Positions 27,419-36,130 of a stretch of 64,000 nt of DNA are shown here, in pieces. Origin of the DNA: JAQGMV01 sp963828715. GTDB taxonomy: Bacteria; Pseudomonadota; Gammaproteobacteria; Burkholderiales; SG8-41. The position numbers and the translations under genes were made by a program. The DNA lies in assembly GCA_963828715.1 (NCBI GenBank), contig CAWHFX010000017.1, forward strand, positions 182,324 to 246,323. The letters are read 5' to 3'. Under the pieces are notes generated by a model. It was not told where the DNA came from, made no database searches, and saw nothing but the letters and a program-made list of their open reading frames with translations. The number at the start of each line of letters is the position of its first letter. Positions within the stretch are counted from its first letter, which is position 1.

Positions 27419-28199
27419 GTGAACTGCACACGGCTGCTGCTGGCGATGACTTGGTGCGTTGTCATCGCTCCCGGCCTTGCGCATGCGGCGTTGAGCGATG
27501 AGATCCAGGTGTACACCGACGACATCAACGAGCCGCGTAAGACCGGGCTGGAACTGCACGTCAATACGACGCCGAAGGGACGCAGGACGCCGGACTACCC
27601 TGGCGAAGTCGTTCCGAATCACGGACTGCGCATCACCCCCGAGTTCTCCTACGGACTGACTGAAACGTGGGAAGCGGGTCTGTACATCCCGACCAATCGC
27701 GATGCAGCGGGAAACTTCGATGTCGCTGGCGCGAAGCTGCGTCTCAAGTGGCTGCCGATCCGCGGCGACGAGGAGACCGGCGGCTGGTATCTCGGCGCGA
27801 ATGCCGAGCTTTCTCACCAGAAACAGAAGTTTTCTGAATCGAGATGGACGTCCGAGCTGCGCATCATCATGGGCCACCGCGGGACGGAATGGCTGCTCGG
27901 CGGCAACATACTGCTGGGATGGAACTTGTCCGACGGCCTTGGTAGCGCCACCCCGGAGTTCGAAGTCGTGCTGAAGGCCGCCCGCAAAGTCTCGGAACGT
28001 CTCGCTCTCGGGCTCGAGTACCTATTCCGTACTCGGCACCACGGGACGGATCGCGCCCTGGTCCGAGCAGGACAACGCGATCTACGTCACAGCGGATTAC
28101 GAGACAAAAAGCTGGGGCATCAATTTCGGGGTCGGTCGCGGCATTACGAACGCGTCGGACAGGTGGACCGTGAAGGCGATCTTCGGCGTGCCGTTCTAG
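27419..28199 (+). pseudogene. Outer-membrane beta-barrel-like exported protein, frameshifted
   Basis: The GTG at 27419 has AGGAGG seven bases upstream. The frame gives a signal peptide (CVVIAPGLAHA) and alternating beta strands (TGLELHVNT, GLRITPEFSYGLTETWEAGL, GGWYLGANAELSH). At 28021 one extra C shifts the frame; the next frame continues with YSVLGTTGRIAPWSEQDN and ends with a C-terminal Phe (KAIFGVPF then stop at 28199), the classic outer-membrane protein end. The whole is about 259 residues and resembles MetA-pathway-like barrels. The shift is likely recent or an artefact, because the second frame is well preserved. Confidence 0.7.
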
Positions 28200-28224
28200 C
28201 CTCCGCCCTGCGCAACAGGGAATA

Positions 28225-29274
28225 TCAGCGCGATTCGGCGACCTGTTGCTCGAGCTTCAGCTGCGTCGCGCGCGCGCAGTTCTCGGTCACCTTGAAGTAG
28301 CGCTGCACCCAATCCGCCCCGATTTCATAGGGATGCGGGCCTGCGCCGCGACCCGCGAGCATGCGGTTCTTCTTGTAGGCCTCGTCGAATTCGGAGTGAT
28401 TCGAGAGGAGAACCGTGGCGCCCGTCTCCTTCGCCTTGGCCGCGAGGTGACGTTGCGAGTCGATGTACTTCTGCAGGTTCTTGATACTCCAGTCCGGCGT
28501 GTGGTACTCGAACACCAGCGCCGTCCCGCCCGAATAGACGACGTTCACGGGACGGCCGTGGTCGAGCACCTGAAACGTGTAGGAGATCGTCCCGTCCGTG
28601 TGACCCGGCGTGAACCAGATGCTCACGGTCGAGTCTCCGAGCGTAATCTTCATTCCGTCCTGCGCGACGATGTCGCGCTTCGGCGCCATGTTCTTGAAGC
28701 GGTTGGGATACTTCTCGACCAGCTCCCAGTCAGGGGCAGACATCACCATATGCGGCCCGTAGCGTTTCTGCAGCATCTCGGCGCCGCCGATGTGATCCTG
28801 ATGTGCATGCGAGATCAGGACGTACTTGATGTCTTTGGGATCGAGGCCCACCTTGCGCATGCCGCCGACGATGAGCTCTTCCGAATTATACGGATAGATC
28901 GTGTCGAGAAGGATGATGCCTTCGCGCGTCGTGAGGGCCCACGATGAGTGGACCTTGCCGCCGACGAAGAAAAGATTATCGAAAACCTTTGCGGGCTCGG
29001 CATACCATGAATCGCGCGGCGGCGCCTTCTTCGGGTCCGACACGTACGCTGCGGGAATGTCACGCGTATCTTCGCTTCGGCTGGGCGGCAGAAAACACGT
29101 GCGCGCGAGTGTGCCCAGGAACTCGAATTCAGCGGCGGACTTCGCAGCCTGCTGCACTTTCTCGATCGCCGCCTGGGCGCCTCCCGCCGGCGTTTTCTGC
29201 TGCGCGCTGGCCTGCCCTCCTAGGGCGGCGAGCGCAATAACGACGCTGACGACTGCGGTATGACGAACTTGCAT
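28225..29274 (-). CDS. Exported MBL-fold metallo-hydrolase (subclass B3-like)
   Basis: The 349-residue protein has a signal peptide ending near GQASAQ and the metallo-beta-lactamase motif HAHQDH at residues 156-161 (H156, H158, D160, H161). The later ligands appear as GHTDG and NHSEFD. The order and spacing fit the B3-like periplasmic group that includes lactamases, lactonases and other hydrolases. Start at the ATG 29274 with GGGAGGAG upstream. It is divergent from the dioxygenase operon. Whether it acts on beta-lactams cannot be told from sequence. Confidence 0.9.
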   Translation of the reverse strand: MQVRHTAVVSVVIALAALGGQASAQQKTPAGGAQAAIEKVQQAAKSAAEFEFLGTLARTCFLPPSRSEDTRDIPAAYVSDPKKAPPRDSWYAEPAKVFDNLFFVGGKVHSSWALTTREGIILLDTIYPYNSEELIVGGMRKVGLDPKDIKYVLISHAHQDHIGGAEMLQKRYGPHMVMSAPDWELVEKYPNRFKNMAPKRDIVAQDGMKITLGDSTVSIWFTPGHTDGTISYTFQVLDHGRPVNVVYSGGTALVFEYHTPDWSIKNLQKYIDSQRHLAAKAKETGATVLLSNHSEFDEAYKKNRMLAGRGAGPHPYEIGADWVQRYFKVTENCARATQLKLEQQVAESR

Positions 29275-29608
29275 GCAAAACTCCTCCCTGACGAAACGCG
29301 GCCTGTAGCGGACGTTCTCCTGCGCCGGAAGCTTACCGAATTTCGCGCCAGCAGGTAACGCGCTACTCACGTGGCGGTGAGAGCGGCTCCGTTCTTCTCG
29401 GGCGATCGCAGCGCCGACTGCGGCGCACTCGTCTGCGCCCCGATGTTCACTCGTGTGCGCAGCATTCGTAACGAGTATAACCGGCAGCGATGGACGATCA
29501 CTCTTGTGTATGGCCATGCAACCGCAGACGCTGTTATGTGGCGATGTGGGCGTGTAGCATAAGTCGCTGTCTTTCGGACGGTCGTGTAATGAAGAGGAGC
29601 ACACGGCG
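29275..29608. other. Divergent intergenic region
   Basis: This 334-bp gap separates the metallo-hydrolase and dioxygenase genes, which point away from each other. It has no convincing gene and should hold both promoters. A locally AT-rich patch at about 29470-29530 is the likeliest promoter zone for the rightward operon; I cannot define boxes with confidence. Confidence 0.4.
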
Positions 29609-30457
29609 ATGAGGATTACGAGAACGCAGGACGTCGTCGGCGCCGAGATCACGGACATCGATCTTGCACGTTTGTCGGACGAAGATTTCGGCCGCATCGA
29701 GCAGGCGTTCAACGAGCACGCGGTCCTCTGTTTTCGTGGTCAGAAGCTCGACGAAGAACACCTCATCGCGTTTGCCCGCCGCCTCGGTCCGATCGAGGAA
29801 AATTGGTTGAAGCACTACACGCACCCGCGTTATCCCGAGATCCTCTTCGTGTCGAACATCAAGGAGAACGGGCGTGATATCGGCCACGCCGATGCAGGCA
29901 GCGTATGGCATACGGATCAGTCGTTCACGCCAAGACCGCCCCGTGCCACGATGCTTTACGCGCTCGAAGTGCCGACAGAGAACGGCATCGCGCTCGGCAG
30001 CACCCAGTTCGCAAGCGCGGCCGACGCGTACGACAGCTTGCCCGAGGCGACTCAACGCCGCATTGCGGGTCTACGCGTCATTCACAATCTAGCGGGAAGG
30101 CGCGCCCGCACCGGCACGGGAGCGCAGAGCGACCAGGCGCTGCGACGGGACAAACCGGATGTGGTGCACCCGCTCGTGCGCACGCACCCATTCACCGGCC
30201 GCAAGTGCCTTTATGTGAACAAGGGCGAATGCGTCGGCATCGAAGGCATGGAAACGGAAGAGGCGCTCGCGCTGATCGAAGAATTGGCCGATCGCATCGT
30301 GGAGCCGCGCTTTCGACACACTCACCACTGGCAAGTGCACGACCTGCTGCTCTGGGACGACTGCACGCTGCAGCACCTTGCGACCTTCGACTACAAGTGG
30401 CCGCGGCACCGCCGGCTCATGCAGCGCATCATGGTCGAGGGCAGCGTGCCGGTGTGA
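29609..30457 (+). CDS. TauD/TfdA family Fe(II)/2-oxoglutarate dioxygenase
   Basis: The 282-residue enzyme has metal ligands in HTDQSF (H101, D103) and the distal His in WDDCTLQHLA (about H256), followed about ten residues on by an Arg for 2-oxoglutarate (YKWPRHRR). The family hydroxylates sulfonates, phenoxyacids and related acids. Length and motifs are normal. GAGGAG precedes the ATG at 29609. It is the first gene of a rightward run with a Bug receptor, the selenoprotein and a second Bug. Confidence 0.92.
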   Translation: MRITRTQDVVGAEITDIDLARLSDEDFGRIEQAFNEHAVLCFRGQKLDEEHLIAFARRLGPIEENWLKHYTHPRYPEILFVSNIKENGRDIGHADAGSVWHTDQSFTPRPPRATMLYALEVPTENGIALGSTQFASAADAYDSLPEATQRRIAGLRVIHNLAGRRARTGTGAQSDQALRRDKPDVVHPLVRTHPFTGRKCLYVNKGECVGIEGMETEEALALIEELADRIVEPRFRHTHHWQVHDLLLWDDCTLQHLATFDYKWPRHRRLMQRIMVEGSVPV

Positions 30458-30487
30458 TACGCCTTCGCATCTCCGGGGCCAGCTGAG

Positions 30488-31447
30488 ATGCACGCGCGGC
30501 TGCTGCTGGCCGGATTGCTCGCAATGTTCAATACGTGTGCGCTGGCCCAGAACTATCCGACCCGGCCGCTGCGCATGGTCGTGCCCTGGCCTCCGGGCGG
30601 ATCGAACGATATGGCCGCGCGTCTTCTCGCGCCGGCGCTCGCGAAATCGCTCGGGCAACAGGTGATTGTCGACAACCGTATTGGTGCCAGCGGCATCATC
30701 GGGAGCGAAGTGGTCGCGAAGAGCCCGCCTGATGGCTATACGATCATGCTCAACTCGGCCACGCACGTGACCAATGCGACCACCTACCGCAAGCTGCCTT
30801 ACGACACCCTGAACGATTTCGTCGCGTTATCTCCAGTCGCCCAGATGCCGACCATCATGGTGGTGCATCCGTCACTCCCGGTGACATCCGTGCGCGACCT
30901 CATCGCGCTCGCGCGCAGGAATCCCGGCCGCGTGATGTATTCCTCGGGAGGGCCGGGCGGACAGACACACCTGCCGGCGCTGTTGTTCGCGAAGATGGCA
31001 GCGCTCGATCTCGTGCACGTGCCATACAAGGGCGGCGGTCCGGCCATCGTCGCGCTGTTGAGCGGCGAGGTGCAGCTCATGTGCGCCAGCATGCCATCGG
31101 TGATCGCACACGTCAGGAATCGGAAGCTGCACGCGCTCGCGGTCACGTCGGCTCGACGCTCGCGGCTCCTGCCGGACCTGCCGACCGTCGCGGAAGCGAG
31201 CCTGCCCGGTTATGAAATCACGCTGTGGCTGGGCCTGTTCGGGCCCGCGGCGCTGCCAGGGGCGCTCGTGGAACGCCTGCACGAAGAGATCCAGCGGGCG
31301 CTCAAGCTGCACGAGGTCGAATCGAGCTTCTCGAGCAACGGAATGGAAACGGTCGCCGGAACGCAAGCCGAATTCGCCACGTTCGTTCGCGCGGAACTGA
31401 ACAAGTACGCGGTTCTCATCAGAGAATCCGGGGCCGCGGATAACTGA
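30488..31447 (+). CDS. Bug/TctC-family receptor between dioxygenase and selenoprotein
   Basis: The 319-residue protein has signal LLLAGLLAMFNTCALAQ and motifs YPTRPLRMVVPWPPGGSND, VIVDNRIGASGIIGSE, HVPYKGGGPAIVA and PTVAEASLPGY. It begins 30 bp after the dioxygenase stop and ends 63 bp before the selenoprotein start, so all are probably on one transcript. The ligand may be the substrate of the dioxygenase or of the selenoprotein. Confidence 0.93.
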   Translation: MHARLLLAGLLAMFNTCALAQNYPTRPLRMVVPWPPGGSNDMAARLLAPALAKSLGQQVIVDNRIGASGIIGSEVVAKSPPDGYTIMLNSATHVTNATTYRKLPYDTLNDFVALSPVAQMPTIMVVHPSLPVTSVRDLIALARRNPGRVMYSSGGPGGQTHLPALLFAKMAALDLVHVPYKGGGPAIVALLSGEVQLMCASMPSVIAHVRNRKLHALAVTSARRSRLLPDLPTVAEASLPGYEITLWLGLFGPAALPGALVERLHEEIQRALKLHEVESSFSSNGMETVAGTQAEFATFVRAELNKYAVLIRESGAADN

Positions 31448-31510
31448 CGTCGGCGTCGCGCGCGCCGCAAACAACATCGAGTACGTCATTCAAGACGACG
31501 GAGGCTGCAT

Positions 31511-33190
31511 ATGCAAAAGCTGGAAGTCTTCAGTCCCATCGGTGACGACACCATGGCACGAAAAGCGGTCGCACCGCCCCTCGACACGCTCGACGGCAAG
31601 ACCATCGGTGAAGTCTGGAACGGCGTTTACAAAGGCACCGAAACTTTTCCGGTTTTGCGCGAGCTTCTGCAGCAGCGCTTTCCCGGTCTCAAGGTGATTC
31701 CGTTTACCGAATTCCCCGCAAACTACGGCGGCGAGACACGGAAAGAACAGGCAGAAGCCGCGCGGAGAATTGCGGAGCTCGCGAAAGCGAAAGGTTGTGA
31801 CGCGATCATCACCGGCAACGGGGCCTGAGGCTCCTGCACTCCGGCCGCGGTGCGGCCGGCAGCAGCCGCCGAGAATGCGGGCATTCCGAGCGTGGTGATC
31901 GCCAACACCGGGTTCTTGGTGAACGCAACGCTCACCGGGAAGTCATGGGGCATCGAAAACATACAAGTCGCGGAGTATCCCGGCGCGCTTGCGATCCATT
32001 CGCGCGAGGACATGCAGAAGAACATCCGCGAAGTGCTGGTCGAACGCGTGATCGCCGGCCTGACACAGCGCGCACAAGCCAGTGCGTCCGCAGACCTCGC
32101 GCGTACAGCCCGGCATGACCCGATCGTCTTCACCGGCACGTACGATGAAGTCAATCGCTATTTCCAGGAGCAGGAGTGGAGCGATGGTCTCGCGATCGTT
32201 CCGCCCACGGCGGAGAGGATCGAGCAGTTCGTGTCGTGTGCAGGTCGAAGGGCGGACGAGGAGATTGCGGTGCTCCCGCCGGCCAGACTCAGGGCGACGC
32301 CGCGCAACATTGCGGCGAACGCGATCATGGCCGGTTGCGAGCCGCAACACATGCCGCTGCTGATTGCTGCCACCGAAGCGCTCGCGGCCGAAGAGTTCAA
32401 TGTCAACAATCTCGGCAGCACGTCCGGCATCCTGCCGTTTCTGTTCGTGAACGGACCGCTCGTCAGTGAGCTGGGCATTGCATGCGAAGGCCAGCTCGTG
32501 TCACGCGGGCCCAACCCCGCTCTCGGGCGTGCGCTGGGGCTGATCGTGCGCAACATCGCGGGATATCGCCCTGGCAGAAACTACATGGGGAGCTTCGGAT
32601 ATCCGCTGGCGTTCGCGCTCGCCGAGAACGAACACGCGAGTCCCTGGAATCCGTATCACGTGGATCGCGGCTTCGAGCGTACCACGAGCACAGTCACGCT
32701 CGGCGTCACGAACAACTGGGGCCATGCGCCGGCTCCCGCGAGCGCGCCGGATCGCAGCGGTGCGGACATCACGCTCGAGGTTCTGTGCGGTGAGCTCCGG
32801 AAGCGCGTGCGCGTTTACAGTCTGGCGGGTGCGGGGCGGGGCGAACACCAGGAAATCGTCATGATCACGATCCTGATGTCGCCGCCGGTGGCGCGTGCGC
32901 TTGCCGACGCCGGTTATTCAAAGCGCGCGGTCGCCGAGTACCTGTACGAGAATGCGCGAGCGCCCCGCTCCGACTTTGACTGGGCGCGACGCTATACCGG
33001 CGGTACGCGTCTCGGCCCTGCGGAGACGGAACCGGAAGATCAAAGCGGACCGCCGGGTGAAATGCTGCGCCTGATCTCGAGTCCCGACGTCGTTCACATC
33101 ATCGTGTGCGGGGATCCGAACCGCAATCGCCTCATGTTGTTCGAAGGCGGGCATGCGGTTCCCGCCACCCGGGCGATTCGGCCTGCGTGA
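31511..33190 (+). CDS. UGSC-type selenoprotein; in-frame TGA at 31826-31828 read as selenocysteine
   Basis: One frame runs from the ATG at 31511 (GGAGG eight bases upstream) to 33190, interrupted only by the TGA at 31826-31828. Around it the protein reads ITGNGA-U-GSCTPAAV, the Sec-Gly-Ser-Cys redox motif of the UGSC selenoprotein family (U106, C109). It resembles the Sec site of glycine-reductase B subunits. Codon use stays the same after the TGA and a SECIS-like hairpin starts at the next base. Read through, it has 559 residues: a UGSC domain (about 1-190) and a second domain with NNLGSTSGILPFLFVNGP and VTLGVTNNWGHAP that I cannot name. Known: UGSC proteins exist as Sec and Cys forms. Inferred: a redox enzyme of acid catabolism. 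Gene callers would report two fragments. Confidence 0.85.
31829..31867 (+). promoter_or_regulatory. Bacterial SECIS-like hairpin directly after TGA
   Basis: The hairpin begins at the base after the TGA. The lower stem pairs 31829-31832 with 31864-31867 and 31834-31836 with 31860-31862, with one C-C mismatch between. A 5' bulge of four bases (31837-31840) follows, then a perfect eight-base-pair upper stem (31841-31848 with 31852-31859) capped by GGT. A G/U-containing tip about 20 nt after the UGA matches what SelB needs in bacterial SECIS elements. Confidence 0.75.
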
Positions 33191-33200
33191 GCCCGGCGAA

Positions 33201-34190
33201 GTGACGGCCCACTGGCGTGTCGCGCATGCGGCGCTGTCGATGCTCCTGGTTGCGGCCGGTGCATCGGCGCAGAGTTATCCGGTGCGTCCGGTCCGCGTCG
33301 TGGTGCCGCAGCAGGCCGGCGGCTCGGCAGACATGACATTACGTCTTCAATTGCCGTATGTCGAACGTCGCCTCGGCAGGAATTTTATCGTCGACAACCG
33401 ACCCGGAGCCACGGGTGTGATCGCCGTGCAGATCGTCGCATCAGCGCCGCCGGACGGTTACACGCTTCTGTATAACGCGTCGAACATGCTGATCACCCAG
33501 ACGACCCAGCCTGCCGCGCCGTACAAAGTGCTGCGTGATTTCGTGCCGATCACCGTCACTGCTGCGTCGCTCGGCAATCTGATCGTCGTCAATCCCGCGG
33601 TGCCCGCGCGATCGATGCAGGAGCTGATAGCGCTCGCGAAAGAAAGGGCTGATCGAAACGAGCCTCTGAAATACGGCTCGCAGGGCAACGGCAGCGGACA
33701 GCACCTGCTGGTGGAAATGTTCAACCTGCGTGCGGGCACGTCTCTCATGCACGTGCCTTACAAAGGTGTGCCGGCGATCATCAACGCGCTGCTGGCGGGC
33801 GAAGTGGACGTCCTCTTCATCAATCCCATCGCAGTGCTCGCGCACGTGAAGAGCGGTCGCGTGCGGGTGCTCGGCTTCACGGGCACTTCACGGTTCGAAG
33901 TGCTACCCGACGTGCCGACGCTCACCGAAGCGGGTGTGCGCGACATGGAAAACCCGCAGGCGAGCTGGCATGGCTGGTTTGCACCGGCGGGAACCCCGAA
34001 TCCGGTCGTGACGGTGGTCTACGGTGCTGTTCAGGCGGCTCTGCGCGAGTCGCGGGTCCGTAGCGCGATCGAGGCGGGCGGCTATCGCGTGATTACGGAT
34101 CAGACTCCCGCCGAATTCACAAAGTACGTGAGTGAGGAGCTGAACCGCCTGGCCGAGGTCGCGCACGCCGCGAGAATCGGATCACAGTAG
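33201..34190 (+). CDS. Bug/TctC-family receptor after the selenoprotein
   Basis: The protein of about 329 residues has signal ALSMLLVAAGASAQ and motifs YPVRPVRVVVPQQAGGSAD, FIVDNRPGATGVIA, HVPYKGVPAI and PTLTEAGV. The GTG at 33201 lies 10 bp after the selenoprotein stop; an ATG at 33153 would overlap that gene and an ATG at 33240 would shorten the signal. It has QQAGG where most Bugs have PPGG. It closes the dioxygenase-Bug-selenoprotein run. Confidence 0.9.
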   Translation: MTAHWRVAHAALSMLLVAAGASAQSYPVRPVRVVVPQQAGGSADMTLRLQLPYVERRLGRNFIVDNRPGATGVIAVQIVASAPPDGYTLLYNASNMLITQTTQPAAPYKVLRDFVPITVTAASLGNLIVVNPAVPARSMQELIALAKERADRNEPLKYGSQGNGSGQHLLVEMFNLRAGTSLMHVPYKGVPAIINALLAGEVDVLFINPIAVLAHVKSGRVRVLGFTGTSRFEVLPDVPTLTEAGVRDMENPQASWHGWFAPAGTPNPVVTVVYGAVQAALRESRVRSAIEAGGYRVITDQTPAEFTKYVSEELNRLAEVAHAARIGSQ

Positions 34191-34271
34191 TCGCCACAAT
34201 CGTCATAACACGGCTAAGATGATTGATGGTGGCAGGTCATCGGCGGTAAGCCGCAAGGGAGGGTGGCAGAG

Positions 34272-34664
34272 ATGAACTCAGCTTCGACGGCGGGTTTCGT
34301 GCTGGCTCTTGGTTTTGCAGGCTTTGCCTGTGCTGAAGAGGCATCGATCGTTGGTCGCTACACAGGCACTTTTGATGCGCCGGGAACGCAGCGACAAAGT
34401 GTGCCGGTGGGGCTCACTCTCGTCATCCACAAAGTAGCTGACAGGAAGATCGAGGCGACGGGCGAGATCCATCCACTCGGTGCCGCGCAGTGTGTCGGTG
34501 AATTTCCGATGGCTGGTGCAGTAAACGGTAAGGACCTCCGACTGCGAAACGTGAAGCCCTTCGGCCGTACGAATGAATGTAATCTGGTGTTGAGGCTGAC
34601 CCTGGATGGCTCACGGCTCGTCGGCACCACGGCGGGCGGACGTCCCGTCCAGTTATCGAGGTAA
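34272..34664 (+). CDS. Small exported protein, unknown
   Basis: The 130-residue protein has a signal peptide (FVLALGFAGFACA) and a beta-rich body (IVGRYTGTF, VGLTLVIHKV, LRLTLDGSRLVGTT). Two cysteines (AAQCVGEF, NECNLVL) may form a disulfide. The ATG at 34272 fits the GGAGG before it; a GTG at 34263 is too close. No family recognised; a small periplasmic beta-sandwich or barrel is likely. Confidence 0.65.
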   Translation: MNSASTAGFVLALGFAGFACAEEASIVGRYTGTFDAPGTQRQSVPVGLTLVIHKVADRKIEATGEIHPLGAAQCVGEFPMAGAVNGKDLRLRNVKPFGRTNECNLVLRLTLDGSRLVGTTAGGRPVQLSR

Positions 34665-34771
34665 GAGGTCACATCGATTGCTGCTCGATCGAGAACGCAT
34701 CATTCGTGGCCATAGAGTCGAAGCACATGAAGCGTAAGCGCGCGGAATCGATCGTGCGGCGCGTGAGCTTC

Positions 34772-35758
34772 ATGAAGCGCATCGCAGGTGCTGTAACGGC
34801 AGCGTCGCTCATCGCGATGAGCACCGCCGCATTTGCTCAGTCGGCCGCGCCGAGCGGCGCCTCGACGTATCCGAATCGTCCGATCCGGCTCGTCGTTCCC
34901 GTCCCGCCGGGCGGAAGCAGTGATGGCATGGCGCGCGTGCTCGGTGTCAGGCTCACCGAGAGCTGGGGACAGCAAGTCGTCGTCGACAACCGCGCCGGCG
35001 CAGCCGAGATCATCGGTACCGACCTCGTGGCGAAAGCGAATCCGGACGGCTACACGCTCGTGCTGGTGTCGCTCCGCTTTTCGGTGAATCCCAGCATAAT
35101 GAAGGTTCCGTACGACGCGGTCAGAGATTTCGAGCCGGTCACCATGACAGCGGCCGTTGGCAATGTGCTGGTGGTGAATGCGAAATCGCCGGTCAAGTCA
35201 GTGAAGGACCTGATCGCGCTCGCGAAGCAGAAACCGGGTGAGCTCACATTCGCATCATCGGGCATCGGCGGCGCGCCGCATTTGATCGGCGAGTTCTTCG
35301 CGCTCCAGACCGGCATCAAACTGACGCACATCGCGTACAAAGGCGGAGGCCCCGCGATCGCGGACCTGGTGTCCGGCAATGTGTCGATGAGCTTCGCTTC
35401 CATGACTTCGGCGCTGCCGTTCATCAAGAGCGGCCGGTTGCGTGCGCTGGCCGTCTCGTCCAGGGAGCGCTCGGAGCAACTGACGGACGTTCCAACCATG
35501 GCCGAGGCGGGCGTACCAGGTATCGTGGTGCGCGATTGGCAAGGCGTACTCGCGCCGCGGGGCACACCGAAGCAGGTGATCGACAAGTTGCACGACGAGA
35601 TCACGCGCATACTCCGGCACCCCGATGATCGGGAGCGCCTGGCCGGTATGGGTTTGGAGATCATCGCGAGCACGCCGGAAGAGTTTCGGAGCGCTGTCAT
35701 CTCTGAAATACAGCGCTGGGCGAAGGTCGTGAAGGCGGCAAATATCAAAGCGGAGTAG
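34772..35758 (+). CDS. Bug/TctC-family receptor
   Basis: The protein of about 328 residues has signal MKRIAGAVTAASLIAMSTAA and motifs YPNRPIRLVVPVPPGGSSD, VVVDNRAGAAEIIGTD, PDGYTLVL, HIAYKGGGPAIAD and PTMAEAGVPGI. ATGs at 34706 and 34727 are in frame, but would put a charged stretch before the signal, so I prefer 34772 although no clear ribosome site marks it. It carries NRAGAAE instead of the usual NRPGG. It stands alone between two unrelated small genes. Confidence 0.9.
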   Translation: MKRIAGAVTAASLIAMSTAAFAQSAAPSGASTYPNRPIRLVVPVPPGGSSDGMARVLGVRLTESWGQQVVVDNRAGAAEIIGTDLVAKANPDGYTLVLVSLRFSVNPSIMKVPYDAVRDFEPVTMTAAVGNVLVVNAKSPVKSVKDLIALAKQKPGELTFASSGIGGAPHLIGEFFALQTGIKLTHIAYKGGGPAIADLVSGNVSMSFASMTSALPFIKSGRLRALAVSSRERSEQLTDVPTMAEAGVPGIVVRDWQGVLAPRGTPKQVIDKLHDEITRILRHPDDRERLAGMGLEIIASTPEEFRSAVISEIQRWAKVVKAANIKAE

Positions 35759-35780
35759 GATAGCCCAACGCGCTCATTGC

Positions 35781-36041
35781 CTAGCGTGGCGCCGTTAGCA
35801 CGCTACGGGCCGCGGCGCGCTCAGCCGTGGCGTCCTCACAGAACGGGCGCTGCGCTCGCCCATACCAGTAACGCGCGTTCTCCATGTCCCCCTCGAGTAT
35901 GTGCACGATGCCGTGCAGCCAGTACGCCTCCTGCGATTCGAGTTCCTGCACGATGCCGTGTGCTTTCTGCCACTCGCCGCGATCGAGGTGATCGAGCGCG
36001 CGGAGCAGCGGCCTTGCGCGTTCTGTTTCGCTCGTGTTCAT
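35781..36041 (-). CDS. Small TPR-like protein
   Basis: The 86-residue helical protein has two TPR-like pairs (ALDHLDRGEWQKAHGIV and HGIVHILEGDMENARYWYGR). The W/A/Y spacing of the second helix pair is typical of tetratricopeptide folds. The ATG at 36041 is preceded by GGTG; a GTG three codons earlier is possible. It lies between two convergent genes. Role unknown, probably a protein-binding adaptor. Confidence 0.6.
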   Translation of the reverse strand: MNTSETERARPLLRALDHLDRGEWQKAHGIVQELESQEAYWLHGIVHILEGDMENARYWYGRAQRPFCEDATAERAAARSVLTAPR

Positions 36042-36130
36042 CAGTCGCACCGTTTGTCGAAGATATTCATGGTCGCTCAGGTCAAGCGGTCTGCTCCTGC
36101 CACGAGAGCAGGGGATGGCAGTCTCGGTGC

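Noticed and set aside
31826..31828. TGA read as a nonsense mutation making a pseudogene
   Set aside because: The SECIS-like hairpin, the exact UGSC context and intact downstream coding sequence are better explained by selenocysteine; kept as the alternative until sel genes are checked.
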